Of a stretch of DNA of 64,000 bases, positions 34,647 through 47,312 are shown piece after piece (position 1 is the first letter of the stretch; the number at the start of each line of letters is the position of its first letter). The notes beneath the pieces are model-generated. The model saw only the letters and a list, made by a program, of their open reading frames with translations, made no database searches and was not told the origin of the DNA. The stretch covers positions 42,974,607 through 43,038,606 of the forward strand of contig NC_084802.1 of assembly GCF_963169125.1 (NCBI RefSeq), in the 5' to 3' direction. The DNA comes from Humulus lupulus (lineage: Eukaryota > Streptophyta > Magnoliopsida > Rosales > Cannabaceae). The translations under genes were made by a program, and so were the position numbers.

Positions 34647-35566
34647 AATAAATAGTATTTTTGCCCCTGAACTATGACCACTATATGATCATGCCCCCCG
34701 AATGATTCGTAATGTTAAAAATTTCCCCTGAACTATGCACGTTACTTAAATATGAGACTTTTGTTAGATTTCGTCCTAGGTGGCTAACGAATTGATGATG
34801 TAGTATTTTGTCTATTGATGTGGCACTGCCATGAGTAAAATAATTAGCAATTTTGCCCCCCGAACTTTTACCGCTCCAAATAATACCCCTTTTATTAAAA
34901 AAAATTAATTTTTTTCAAAAAATAATAATTAAATCCTTAAAAAATTAAAAATTAATTAATAACAAATAATATTTTTTTTACTTTTACTTTTACTTTTACT
35001 ACACGAAAGACGAATGACTTCATTATAAAAAAAAAACTTTTAATTTAAGAGGAGTAGAACGGAGGGGAACAAACTTTGTTTTATGATTTATTTTAATATA
35101 TATTTATTTTATATTGTAAAAGAATAAGTAAAAAAAAATAATTTGTTATTAATTAGATTGTTAATTTTTGAGTTCTTGAAAAATTATATAATTAATTTGA
35201 AGCTTTTAGTATTGTTTATTTTCTTAATCTTTTAAAATGATTGTTTTTATTTCTATAGATATAATTATTATTTTTAAGAAAAAAAATTAGGTTTTCTTTT
35301 AAAAAAATTAGTATTAATAAAAAATGCACAATTTGGTAGTGGTCAAAGTTTGGGGGGCAAAATTGATAATTATTCTACACATGGCAATGCCACATCAATA
35401 GACAAAATGTCATATCATCAATTCATTAGTCACATAGGACGAAATCTAATAGAAGTCCCATTTTTCAATAATGTGTATAATTCGGGGGAAATTTTTAACA
35501 TCGTGAATCATTCAGGAGGCACAATCATATAGTGATCTTAGTTAGGAGGGCAAAATACAATTTATT
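34647..35566. mobile_element. Long-TIR element (920 bp, about 220-bp inverted arms)
   Basis: The left arm (34647-34880) contains GCCCCTGAACTATGACCACT, TTAGATTTCGTCCTA and GTCTATTGATGTGGCA. The right arm (35340-35566) is its reverse complement with scattered differences. The centre is AT-rich and encodes nothing. Arms of this length fit a non-autonomous MULE or similar element. No clear target duplication was seen. Confidence 0.75.
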
Positions 35567-35637
35567 TGTTAAAAAAAGACTTAGGTATTTAAGTGTTATA
35601 AAATAAAAAACTTAGGTATTTTCGTCGGAAATATCCC

Positions 35638-35905
35638 TTATGGGAAAAATATTGTAATGATTGCTTTTTTCGCCTAGGTCGACTGTATTTATATCCTGAG
35701 TTGTAATACATTTTCTAAACATTATTTTGGTTCCCAAATGTATAACTTTTTATGATTTCAATAAATGTCCATATCTTTACAATTAATGTCGTTAAACGAG
35801 TTCTATTTCAATTTAGTCACACTTTTAACCTAAAACCTCGATTAGCGAGCTAATGACACATTTATAACGCACATGTTAACGACTCTAAGGTAGTTTGGCG
35901 TTACA
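35638..35905 (+). repeat. Inverted terminal fragment of the Tekay LTR
   Basis: Read in reverse complement this 268-bp stretch matches the start of the right LTR of the Tekay element (47313-47578), for example around GTCGACCTAGG. It ends GGCGTTACA at 35905. It is the piece missing from the left LTR, which begins abruptly at about 39388. Confidence 0.8.
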
Positions 35906-36267
35906 AGGGATGTTCGAGGCTTGAATGCCAACCTTTATAAGCACTTATTCTTTCTCTTGCCTACGTGTCAATCTCTAATTGGTTCAAGTTATATAATTTT
36001 TATTTTTTATTTCAAAAATCATTTAAACATTAAAAAATTATTTAAAATTTTAAAAAATTCTAAAATCAATTAGAAATAATAAAAAATATAAAAAGAATTC
36101 ATTTTCCCCTTTCCTTCTCTCTCTCTTCCCTACTATACCCCTTTCTTCCCAATCTATTTTCTTCACATCCCCATTTCAACTTCAATGGAAGACAACTTCA
36201 ATGACACCTCGTCGACTTCAAGGTGTCTAGGTGCACTGTCCACCATCCGCAACGGAGCTTGGGAGAT

Positions 36268-38177
36268 TGATAACTCTACAAAATAGAGTTATTTTGCCAC
36301 ATTTTATATGTTAATTGTTGCTTAGTCTTTGAGTTTTTAAGTAATTTATTAAGTTTTTAAGTAATTTTGAATTTATTAGGTTTATTTTAATTTTATAGAT
36401 TTGTGTTTTTTTATAGTTATATTATTGTAAAATGTTATAGTTTAATTATTTAAAATTAATATTGTTAACTTATAAGTAAAAAGATGCAATTTTGAGCTTA
36501 AATATTTAAGTAGATTAAGTTTTAATTAACATTTTCATGGAACTTATATTGTATATTTTATTATTGAAAATATTTAGTTTTTAATTTAATTTATGTTATT
36601 TTTGTAGAGAATTTGTAGCATTTTTTCTCTGAAAAGAAAGAAACAAAAGGGTAAGAAAAATGTGGCATTTTTAAGGAAAAGCAAGGGAAGTTGGCATTTT
36701 TCCAGCCCAAGCTCCCTGGCCCACCTGCCAGTCGAGCCCACTCCTGCCCAACCGTGGGCTTGCCTCCTTTCCTCCAGCCACGGTCCCGTCTGACTCCAAG
36801 CTCAGCTAGCCCACCAGGCCCACCAAAGTCACTTGCCGAGCCCACTCATCCCAGCAGTGCACCTCTAGCCTGCCTCTTCCTAGCTGCCGCCACCTGTCCC
36901 AGCTCCATCCTTCAGTTGCCTATGTGGGCCTACGCATCACACCAGGCCCGAGCCCAAATACCAGCTCGCCTGGCACCCCAATTGCTCAGCTCCTAGGCCC
37001 AATCTAGCCTACCTCCTCCTAGCTGCCATTTTCCCCTTGAGCCCAACAAAAGCTCACTTTTGTACCTTTGTCCCCTTTATCTAAAATGCTACATTTTTAC
37101 CCAATTTTCTTACATATTTCACCACAACATCATCATTACACCCTATAATTTACCTCTATATGCCATATTTACTTTATTTAATTAATTTAAGTTGATTATT
37201 TTAATGCTTTCATTTTGGCTATAAATATGGAATTTCAAGACTATTTTAGGGTGCTTAATTTTTGGTTACCATATTCTTTTCTCCCATTTTCTCTCTACCA
37301 TTCTCTCTTCCATTTTGGGGTTTTTCAAGAGCATTTTCAAGTATGTATTTTGTTTATTTTGTAATTTCTATTCTAGTTATGTGCTTCTAATCTTTTTCAT
37401 AAGATTATTAAGATCATGATGAAACAACTTGTAACTAGATAATATTTATGTTGTATGTTGATTTCTCTTGTAATGCAACAAAGTTTATGGATTTTTCTTC
37501 TTCATATATGTCTTTCATCTTCAATATCCCATATTTTGGATTGTTAGATAATATGCACTTTGTTCTTCATTTTGAAAAACATAATATTCTTTGTGTAAGA
37601 TGTATCATTAAATTATACACATCCAATGCTTAGAACAAAAATATTATGTTTTGTCTTATAAATAATGTTATTTGATTTTTTGTTGTTTCATTAGATTGAT
37701 TCACATTAAATACTTTGAAATTATACTTTTTGAAAAGTGAACAAAAATCCTATATTTTTAGAAGTAATTTGTGCTTAAAATTATAAATCTATTTGGAAAA
37801 TGATAGTTTGACTTATTTTAACCATTACTAAAACTTGGGAATCAATATACTAATAAGTATTATTAAACTTACATTTTTGTGGATTCTCATATCTTAATAA
37901 TCTTTCTTTTAACACTTATTTTAAATCATTATTGGTTTATTTTTATTCTCTTAAATAGCTTTATTTTCAATCTTTTATTTTATGTTCATAACATTAAAAC
38001 TCATCAATCTTTGGAGCTAGGTTAGAATTTATTAATTTTGGTTTAAAATAGTTTTATTTTTTATTTTAGACAACTCCTTTGGGTTCGATCTCATACTTAC
38101 ACGAACACTATATTCCATATATGATTCGTGCGCTTGCGAGTATAAATTTTTAAAACATACCCGTTTTGGGTCCATCA
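36268..38177 (+). mobile_element. Solo LTR (1910 bp), Ty3/gypsy-like
   Basis: It starts TGATAACTCTAC and ends TGGGTCCATCA. It is flanked by the 5-bp direct repeat GAGAT (36263-36267 and 38178-38182). A TATA-like GGCTATAAATATGG lies near 37217-37230. A GC-rich, Pro-coding-looking block at 36700-37050 has no protein similarity that I recognise. The wording near the end (GGGTTCGATCTCATACTTAC, GTGCGCTTGCGAGTA) resembles large Athila-type or LARD LTRs. This family call is tentative. Confidence 0.85.
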
Positions 38178-38182
38178 GAGAT

Positions 38183-39328
38183 CTGATTATTCGAAGCTTG
38201 GGATCTTGGTTTGTGGGTGACAGATGAATGGATCTGTTACGTTGTGGCTGATGGAGGACAAGTTCATGGGTGGTTAATGGACAGATGGAGCTGGAAAGCT
38301 GTGGCTAACCTTCTTCTTGCATTCTTTTTTTTTTTTCTTGCTGGTTTGGAACTTTGGTGGGTGAAGATTCGACAGGTGCTTCTCTTTTAAATTTTTTTTC
38401 ACATCTGAGATGGGGTTTAATTTTTTGATTGCTGAATTGATATTTGAGAAGATGCCTTGATGGGTTTTTGGATTTCTATTCATGTGATTTTATTAATATT
38501 TTGATTTGAATGTAGGTTCAAATTTTAATTGAGTTAAAGAATATTTTTCTTGTGTTTCTTACACTCATTTGGATAGAAATGTTGAACTTTTTACAATTTG
38601 GGAATAAAGACATTGAATGTTTTTCTTCTTACAATCTTGGTTTGCTTGAATTTTAGGATTACTTGAATCTAAGTTTGGTATTTTCTTGAACCTGATCTTG
38701 AAAATTCAGGGTTCGTTTTTTCTTTTCTTTTCAAATATATTGAAAAAATTCCAGGTTGTTGTATTTGAGATAAGAAAAAAGAGTTTGAGTTATTTGTAGA
38801 GACCAATGGTCGATGGGTACGGGATGATTCGTTTTGGGTCTATTCCATTTTTTGTAATTTTTTTTGCAGCATTCCATTTTCTATAATTGGTTATGAATGT
38901 AATGGATTCTTCTATAATAAGCAAAGAAGATGAATAATAATTTTAGTTAGTTTTATGAGTTTGAAACTTTTGGAATAATTTTGGATTTGTATTTAATTTT
39001 TTATAAATGGGTTTTAATAAATTTATTGATTTTAATTTGTTTAAATTAGTTTAAGGAAAATTTGATTTTTTTTAATAATTTTTAAGTTAATTTAATTTAT
39101 TTTTTGTTTAAATTTAATTTAGGTATTAAGTTTATAAATTACTTTTAATTTTTATAATCATTTTTATTTTTTAGGATATTTTTGATAATTTTCAATGTTT
39201 AAATGATTTTTAAATAAATAATAAAAAATTATATAACTTCAACCAATTAGAGGTTGACACGTAGGCGCTTACCTATGGCTGCCAAAAATGTTGACGGAAG
39301 GTATTTTAGCCGCAAAAAAAAAAAAAAG
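38183..39328. other. Right arm of the MULE-like element, noncoding
   Basis: AT-rich DNA between the solo LTR and the element's right end. The stretch 39215-39300 is inverted relative to about 35935-36030. No coding sequence was seen. Confidence 0.55.
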
Positions 39329-39387
39329 ACTTAGGTACTTAAGTGTTATAAAGTAAAAAACATAAGTATTTTTGCCGCAAATATGCC

Positions 39388-42300
39388 TTCCCAAAATAAC
39401 CCTGGCCGTGGCAGCCAGGTAGCCCGAACATGTACTTGTCGCTCCACGCTCTTCGTACTCATAGTTGGTCGACCTTTACTTTGTCCTTACTTGCACCATA
39501 GAGCACCCGTGAGCCAAAGCCCAAAAGGAAAACTCAATGAATATAAAGCATAATCCAATCCAATAATAATAACACAAACAGTCAACAGACTAAACACATA
39601 GTGGCCTACACCGACCCAGGTGCTTTACCAGGCCTTGGGTTTGCGGTCTTCACTGAGCGGGTGGATACAACACCCTTGGAGGGTCTCGCCCTAGTGGCTT
39701 ACACTCAACGTGCTCAATGCCGATCCCAGCCCCTTGCCGTACCCGGCCTTCGCCGTTCATTCATAAACTTACATAACATTCACATATATTCAGACATATA
39801 TTAAACATGAACAATAGAGCCACACCCTGAAATACAAACAATAGGGTCATGCACTGCTCTATGGGTACAACTGTTTTCTTACTTGTATCTCAAGCCGAGT
39901 GACTACCTCGATCCTTAGCATAGTCCTCTAATTTGAGCTTTGATGTAAACCTAGTCACAATGCGTCCATAATAACAATCCATCAAGTCATAAACCAACTA
40001 ATAACTCTAGAATATTACTCTAGCGTCTGGGACCTTGAATCCTACTAAACCGGGTAGTAGAATCCTTCTCGAGCTTTAGCATTTGAGTTCTCGAGCTTAA
40101 AACCTTAATTTCCCCCTTTTTCCCAATTTGAGTCGCGGCCAGCCCCCTAGGGCTGCGACCTGTTGCAAGTCAGAGGGCAAGTCCTCTCTGCTGAAGGACA
40201 CGGGCCTCGACGCGCTATACCTTACGTTGTGGCACCTGTGCAAACTTCCGAGGCCCCCATGCCTCAATGTTCAAACGGGTCGCGGCACCTGATGAACTAG
40301 GTCGCAGCTCGAGCCTTAAAACCCAGAATTTTCACCACTTTTCTGCGTTTTTCCCCAAGTGTAACTCAGTAATTCACAAACCAAACATTATTTAAACATA
40401 GAATTAATCCTAGATTCCCTATCCACACAACCTAGGCATCATAACAATCTCATAAACAATTTCCTCTGGTACATTGCCGAGGCATTACTGCAATCAATGA
40501 TGCTGCACATCAGGCATGATAACAACATTCAAAACCACCTCCTAATCCATCAATCAGCCATAATCAACAAATTCACATATCGCACATAGCATATAACAGT
40601 CAAGGGGCCATGCCCTAGCATCATGCATATATAAACACATTCATCTTGCTCTATCTATACATTCAGGCAAACATGGAAACTTAAACAAACGATTAAGCAT
40701 ATAGTTCATTAAATACTCATGGTTGGTTGACCTTTCCTTTTCCTTTACTTGCACCATAGAGCACCCATGAGCCGAAACCTAGCAAGAAAACTAAATGCCT
40801 ATAAAGCATAATCCAATCCAATAATAATAATACAAACAGTCAACAAACTAAACACATAGCAGCCTATGCCGGCCCAGGTGCTTTACCAGGCCCTGGGTTC
40901 GCGGTCTTCACCGAGCAGGTGGATACAACACCCTTGGAGGATCTCACCCTAGCAGCCTACACTCAGCGTGCCCAACGCCGATCCCGACCCCTTGCCGTAC
41001 CCGACGTTTGTTGTACCCAGCCTTCACCGTTCTTGGCCCTCGCTGTTCATTCATTAACATACATAACAATCACAGATATTCATACATATATTAAACATAA
41101 ACAATAGGGCCACGCCCTGAAATACAAACAATACGGTCATGCCCTGCTCTACGGGTATAATAGTTTTCTTACCTATGTCCCGAGCCGAGTGACTACCTCG
41201 ATCCTGAGTACAGTCCTTTAATCCATGTTTTGATGTAAACCTAGTCACAACGCGTCCATAATAACAATCCATCAAGTCATAAACCAATTAATAACTTCAG
41301 AATATTACTCTAGCCTATGGGACCTTGAATCCTACTAAACCGGGTAGTAGAATCCTTCTCGAGCCTTAGAATTTGAGTTCTCGAGCTTAAAACCTTCATT
41401 TCCCCTATTTTCCCATTTTGAGTCGCGGCTCGCCCCCTAGGGCTGCGGCCCGCTGCAACTCAGAGGGCAAGCCCTCTTTACTGAAGGACACGGGTCGCGA
41501 TGTGCTATACCTTGCGCTGCGGCTCCTTTCCAAACTTTCGAGTCCCCCAAGCCTCAATGTTCAAATGGGTCGCGGGTCGAGCCTTAAAACCTAGAATTCT
41601 CACCACTTTTCTGCGTTTTTCCCCGAGCCTAACTCAGTCTTTCACAAACCAAACATTATTTAAACCAAGAATTGAGCCTAGATTCCCAATCCACACAGCC
41701 TAGGCATCATAACAATCACATAAACAATTTCATATACTCATCAAACACTCAAAACTAAACTTAGAGTCCACTAATCTGCAAACCTATAGTTATACAAGAA
41801 TTCAACAGAAATAATAACTGAAATCCCCTTACCTCTATGTTATCCTCAATCCTTGAGCTAATCCCAGACACAACAAGCTTTCAATCCTTCAATTTCTTAG
41901 TCCCAAGTCCTCAAAATTCCACCAGTTTCTAAGTTCCAAAGAGAGGGAGAGAGAGCTGAGTAAGAGAGAAAGAGAGAGAGGGTGCTGAGAGTTCCTTCCT
42001 TTTATCTTTCCTTAATTCTAGTATTTTCTGAAAGCCACTCAGCTGCCTAAGTGTTTCCTAGCTGCCTACTGACCAAAATGCCCCCAAGTATATCCTCCCT
42101 CCTTTAATCCCGCCAAGGGCAATCCCGTGAATTGCCACATCCCACTAAATCCTTGAGTGTTCCTATAAATTCCCATTTTAATCTCGATATGCCTAAATAA
42201 TCACTAAATTACTACTCGCTACCTGGTAAATCTTGAACACCAGCAATATTCATAAAATACCCCTAGGCTATTCCATAGCTAGGTATTCGACCCCGTTGTG

Positions 42301-42592
42301 AGCTATTCTGCTACCTAGGACATTCTCCGATTGCACATCACAAATATATCACCACACATTCATGGTATCAATCACAACACACAAATATATTGCATTTATG
42401 CCCTCAACGGGATAAAATTACAAATATGTCCCTAATAATCAAATGGGGCCCACATGCATATTTAATTCACCTAAAAATGCATTTCTAATCACATAATCAA
42501 TTAATTCACATATTAACATAAATAAATCAATTATTGCCCTCCCGACACGCTAAACAAGGCATAAGCCTTATTAGCAAATTTGAGACGCTACA
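39388..42592 (-). repeat. 3' LTR of the Tekay element, with internal LTR-leader-LTR duplication
   Basis: A part of the LTR is present twice: 39457-40463 and again from 40715 (offset 1258 bp), including the phrase AAACCGGGTAGTAGAATCCTT in both. Between the copies lies a 251-bp segment (40464-40714) that matches the leader between primer site and gag of the same element (about 46965-47215). The unique end runs to GAGACGCTACA at 42592, next to the polypurine tract. Confidence 0.85.
40464..40714 (-). repeat. Leader segment trapped between two LTR copies
   Basis: It shares the phrases ACAGTCAAGGGGCCATG and GCACATAGCATATAACAG with 46965-47215, which is internal leader DNA of this element. It lacks the primer site and LTR tip that should lie between leader and LTR. 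Confidence 0.8.
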
Positions 42593-42607
42593 ACTATCCC
42601 TTCCTTA
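42593..42607 (-). promoter_or_regulatory. Polypurine tract of the decayed Tekay element
   Basis: On the minus strand TAAGGAAGGGATAGT directly precedes the LTR start TGTAGCGTC. Confidence 0.7.
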
Positions 42608-42762
42608 CAGAAATTTAGTTCTCAAAATTTACCCGAATAACTCGTGATATCGATCCCGCATATCAGTCTCAAGTTCGCAAGTCGCCTCTTCCACTTTGAT
42701 TTACCTCCACAACACTTTCACTAAGGCGATGGTCTTGTTCCGCAAGACTTTATATTTTTGGT

Positions 42763-45700
42763 CTAGAATCTGAACTGCTTCTCTTCATAAGATAAATCTT
42801 GATCTAGCTCCAAGTTCTCATAACTTAGCACATGCGTAGAATCAGATACATATTTCTGGAGCATGGACACATGAAATACATTGTGTACCCCTGATAGAGC
42901 TGGAAGAATCTCCAATCTGTAGGCTACCTCTCCAACCCGTTCTAGAATCTTAAAGGGGCCAACAAACCTAGGGCTCAGCTTGCCCCTCACTCTAAATCGT
43001 TTCACCCCTCTCAAGCAAGAAACCCTGAGAAACACATGATCAGCAACTTGAAACTCTATGCTCCTGTGTCTCAAGTATGAGTAACTCTTCTGTCGACTCT
43101 GGGAGGCGAGCCTTCAAGCTCTAACCTTCTCAATCACCTCGTTGGTCCTCTGAACAACCTCAAGACCTAAATACCTCCTCTCACACGTCTCATCCCAATG
43201 GATGGGTGATCTACACTTTCTCCTATATAGCATCTCATACAGAGCCACTTCAATAGTCGCCTGATAACTGTTATTGTATGAAAACTCAATCAAAGGGAGA
43301 TACTTACTCCAAGTTCCCCTAAAATCTAGCACGCATGCTCGCAACATATCCTTTAGTATTTGAATCGTCCTCTCAGACTGTCCATCTGTCTAAGGATTAT
43401 AGGCGGTACTAAACTGCAACTGTGCACCCATAGCCTTCTGCAGGCTCTCCCAAAACTTGGAGGTGAAGGTGGGGTCCCTGTCGGATACTATCGACCTCAA
43501 AGCCCATGTAATCGTACAATTTCCTTCACATACAATCCAACATATTACTCCACTATATAAGTTTTCCTAATAGGAAAAAAGTGGGTTGATTTGGTATACC
43601 TATCCACAATCACCCACACTGAATCATACTGTCCCACAGTCTTCGGTAATCCAACCATGAAGTCCATGGTGATATCCTCCCACTTCCACTCTGGAATCCC
43701 TAAAGGCTGCATCAACCCTGCTGGCCTCTGATGTTTAGCCTTTACTTGATGACAAGTCAAACACTTGGTCACATAGTTCACCACATCCCTCTTAATTCCC
43801 GGCCACTAATACAAAGTTCTCAAATCTTTGTACATCTTCGTCGTACCCTAATGTAAGGAATAGGGAGTGGTATGAGACTCATCTAAAATCTCTCGCTGGA
43901 TACCAGAATCCAGCAGAACGCAAATCTGACCATTGTACCTCAGTAAACCCATCTCTGAAATAGAAAAGTCCTTAGTCGCTCTGGCTAGAACGTCCTCTGT
44001 GTGGTCCCTCAAATGGGGATCCTCCCTCTGTGCTTCCTTGATCCTCTCAAGGAGCGTAGACTAAAGTGTGATATTGGCTAGCTGACCAACTACCAATTCA
44101 ATACCCGCTCTATTCATCTCTTCAGCTAACCTGTCTGATATCTGCCTCGAACAAAATAACTGTCCTGGGTCCTTCCGACTCAACGCGTCGGCCACCACAT
44201 TGGTCTCCCCAAGATGGTATATAATATCACAGTCGTAATCCTTTACCAATTCCAGCCAATGTCTCTGGCGCATATTTAGATCCTTCTGAGTAAAGAAGTA
44301 CTTCAAACTCTTATGGTCAGTGTATATATTGCACTTCTCACCAAACAAATAATGCCTCCAAGCCTTTAGTACAAACACCACCGCTGCCAATTCCAGATCA
44401 TGTGTGGGATACATTTTCTCATACTCCTTCAAATGTCTTGATGCGTAGGCTATCACCTTCCACAGCTTGCATCAACAGACACCTCAAACCCTGCCTCGAA
44501 GCATCGCAGTAGACTACAAACTTCTCATTGTCTGACGACAGACTCAATACTAGAGCGGTGGTCAATCACCACTTCAAATCCTTGAAATTGTTCTCACACC
44601 TGTTTATCCACACATACTTAGTCTTCTTACACATTTTTTTGGTCAACGGTGTGGCTGTTCTAGAGAATCCCTCAACGAACCGCTGATTGTACCCTGCCAA
44701 TCCCAAGAAACTCCTAACCTCTGGTATAGTGCTCACCCTAGGCCAATCTATCACTGCCTTAATCTTGCTTGGGTCCACCAAAATTCCCTCCTTACTGACA
44801 ATATGGCTCAGAAAGTATACTTGGGGTAACCAAAACTCACATTTGCTGAACTTAGCATATAGCATATGCTCCCTCAATCGCTGTAGTACCAAACAAAGAT
44901 GTTGCTTGTGCTTTGTCTCAGACTGGGAGTACACCAGTATATCATCAATGAATACGATCAAAAACTTGTCCAAATAATCCTTGAAGACCCTATTCATCAA
45001 ATCCATAAAGGCTGTTGGGCCATTTGTTAATCCAAAGGACATAACCAGGAATTCATATTGTCCATACCTCGTGCAGAATGTAGTCTTTGGTATGTCCTCC
45101 TCTTTAATCCGTAACTGGTGGTAGCCTGACCGAAGGTTAATCTTGGAGAACATTGTCTTCCCCTGTAACTGGTCAAACAAGTCATTGATCCTGGATAGTG
45201 GGTACTTATTTTTTATGGTCAAGTTGTTTAACTCTCTATAGTCAATACACATTCTTAAGGATCCATCCTTCTTCTTGATGAAAAACACTGGAGCACCCAT
45301 GGCAAAAAGCTCGGTCTAATTAATCCCAAATCCAGTAACTCATGCAACTGAATCTTTAGTTCCTTCAACTTTGCTGAAGCCATTCTATAAGGTGTCCTAG
45401 ATACTGGCTCTGCCCCTGGTTCCAACTCTATGTAGAAATAGATCTTTCAATGTGGTGGCTACCCTGGAAAGTCTGTTGGGAACACACTAGGAAACTCACA
45501 TACTAATCTGGTCTCATCCGGTCCAACTGACACAACTCTAGAAGTATCCACGATGTTCGCTAGGAATCCTATGCAACCATCTTGCATTAGGTCTCTATCC
45601 TTCAGTGCCGAAATCATAGGTACTCGCAGTGCACTCACTATCCCCACAAATACAAAGGGTACCTCCCCTTCCGGTTCAAAGGACACCATCGTCCGCTTGC

Positions 45701-46040
45701 AGTCAATCGTTGCCCCGTACTTTGATAACCAATCCATCCCTAGGATCATATCAAAGTCATCCATAGCTTACTCAATTAGATCCACAGACAACTCTCTTCT
45801 GTCTATCTCTACTGGCAATGCTCTAACCCATCTCCTAGAGACTACTAGTTCCTCAGTCGACAACAAAGTCCTGAATCCCCTAGCATACAAATCACTAGGT
45901 CTACACAACTGATCTATCACTCTAGCATATATAAATGAATGAGTATCCCCTAAAACAATCAATGCAGTAAATGAAGAACCGACACTAGAAATGTAACTTG
46001 TCACGACCGAGGGGCTAGCCTCAGCCTCAGTCCGGGTCAA
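42763..46040 (-). pseudogene. Pol of the decayed Tekay element (protease, RT, RNase H, integrase)
   Basis: The protease region is at 45459-46040, with the active site reading VLGDTHSFI, so the catalytic D-S-G is lost. RT lies at 44566-45300 ([26 protein letters not shown] intact). RNase H lies at 44061-44480 ([28 protein letters not shown]). Integrase lies at 43114-44050 (CHQVKAKHQRPAGL, IPEWKWEDITMDF), followed by the integrase C-terminal block ([12 protein letters not shown]). No chromodomain is recognisable after 42763. Numerous stops and frameshifts separate the pieces. Confidence 0.88.
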
Positions 46041-46960
46041 GGTAAATACTCTGGCAGGAGTGACGCTGTCGCTCAGTTTCAGTTCTTCTTTCCTGGCTTG
46101 TGGGCAATCCTTCCTCAGGTGACTAATGCTTCCTCAAGTAAAGCAGGCCCTGATCCTGTAGTCTCCATGATGTCATCGTTTGCACCGAGGACACACTGAG
46201 AAACTCCTCCAGTTGTCTCCCCTGCCATGATGGCCACTAAAAGCACCCTGTGCCCTCCTATTTGAGCCAGGAGGAACAAAAGAATCTAGGGCCTTTCTCT
46301 TCTGCTCATTGTGGCCACTACCCTAGCTAGATCTAATAAAAGGAGGCACCGTCCTTCGACCATCGCGCCTAGCGGTGCCCTCTCTCCAAATTTGATCCTC
46401 GGCCCCCTCAGTAGTAAAGGCCTTCTCAACTACCTGTGCATAGGTGGTAGTTCTCGAATCCAAAGCTTTCTTAACATCACGGGCGATCATAACGTTCAAT
46501 CCCCACACGAACTGATCCCTCCTTGCCATATCAGTAGGCACCAAGTCCGGTGCGAACTTTGCTAACCGGTCAAACTTTAAAGCATACTCTATAACTGTCA
46601 TCCTGTTCGGGGTCAGATTAACAAACTCGTCCACCTTTGCAGCTCGGACTACAAAACTGTAATATTTCTCATTAAAGATGTTTATGAATTTTTCCCAAAT
46701 CATAACTGCCACATTCCTCCTCTCGGATACAACATCCCACCAGATGCGGACGTTTTCTCTTAACATATAGCTGGCACATGCCACTCTCTCATTCCCTTCC
46801 ACCCTCATGAAATCCAGGATGGAAGAAATCATGTTCATCCACTGCTCTGCTCGCAGTGGGTCGGGCCACTCTCAAAGGTGGGAGGATGCTGCTTCCTGAA
46901 CCTCTCGTGGAGGGTCCTGACCCTAATTGTCATCCTTAGCCTTATTGCCCGGAGTCTAAT
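46041..46960 (-). pseudogene. Gag of the decayed Tekay element (partial)
   Basis: The central retrotransposon-gag block (WEKFINIFNEKYYSFVVRAAK, VNLTPNRMTVIEYALKFDRL) lies at 46323-46838. A damaged zinc knuckle (stop in place of the second Cys, then GSISHLRKDC) lies near 46095-46135. The N-terminal part runs out at about 46960, where leader sequence begins. Confidence 0.82.
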
Positions 46961-47296
46961 TGATCATCGATGCATTACTGTCATACGCCTGCAATCAATG
47001 ACGCCGCACATCAGGCATGATAACGACATCCAAAACCACCTCCCAATCCCATCAATCAGCCACAATAAAAAAATTCACATATCGCACATAGCATATAACA
47101 GTCAAGGGGCCATGCTCTAGCATCATGCATATATAAACACATTCATCATGCTCTATCTATACATTTAGGCAAACAAGGCAACTTAAAAAGCAATTAAGCA
47201 TATAGTTCATTAAATACAAACCAACCCTTAGTCGAGCTTGTCACTGGCAGCGAGCGTACATGTTCAGTCGATCTCCAGGAACCATACAACTTGGCA
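46961..47296 (-). other. Leader between primer site and gag of the decayed Tekay element
   Basis: Noncoding. A diverged copy of most of it lies inside the left LTR at 40464-40714. Confidence 0.65.
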
Positions 47297-47312
47297 CGCT
47301 CAGATACCAAGT
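47297..47312 (-). promoter_or_regulatory. Primer-binding site, tRNA-Met type
   Basis: On the minus strand TTGGTATCTGAGCG follows the LTR end ATTACA. It differs by one base from TGGTATCAGAGC, the complement of the initiator tRNA-Met 3' end used by many plant Tekay elements and seen intact at 56896. Confidence 0.8.

Larger units (their letters stand above)
35578..39387. mobile_element. Non-autonomous MULE-like element inserted in the Tekay LTR, left end inverted
   Basis: The right end (39329-39387) reads outward as GGCATATTTGCGGCAAAAAT. A matching end, GGGATATTTCCGACGAAAAT read in reverse, lies at 35578-35637. Next to each end sits a half of the same Tekay LTR, broken at the same LTR position, with near-identical 9-bp flanks (TTCCCAAAA at 39388-39396; TTCCCATAA in reverse at 35638-35646). 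Inner inverted arms also match (CCTACGTGTCAATCTCTAATTGG near 35964 against the reverse complement near 39247). The left tip now points the wrong way, so a local inversion followed the insertion. A solo LTR sits inside. Confidence 0.65.

Noticed and set aside
36591..36996. Coding gene in the GC-rich block of the 1.9-kb solo LTR
   Set aside because: Open frames appear on both strands because of base composition. There is no start context, domain or similarity, and it lies within an LTR.
39601..41703. Short + strand frames in the Tekay LTR (for example those starting near 39601 and 40919)
   Set aside because: They repeat because the LTR is internally duplicated. They lie antisense to the element and have no recognised domain.
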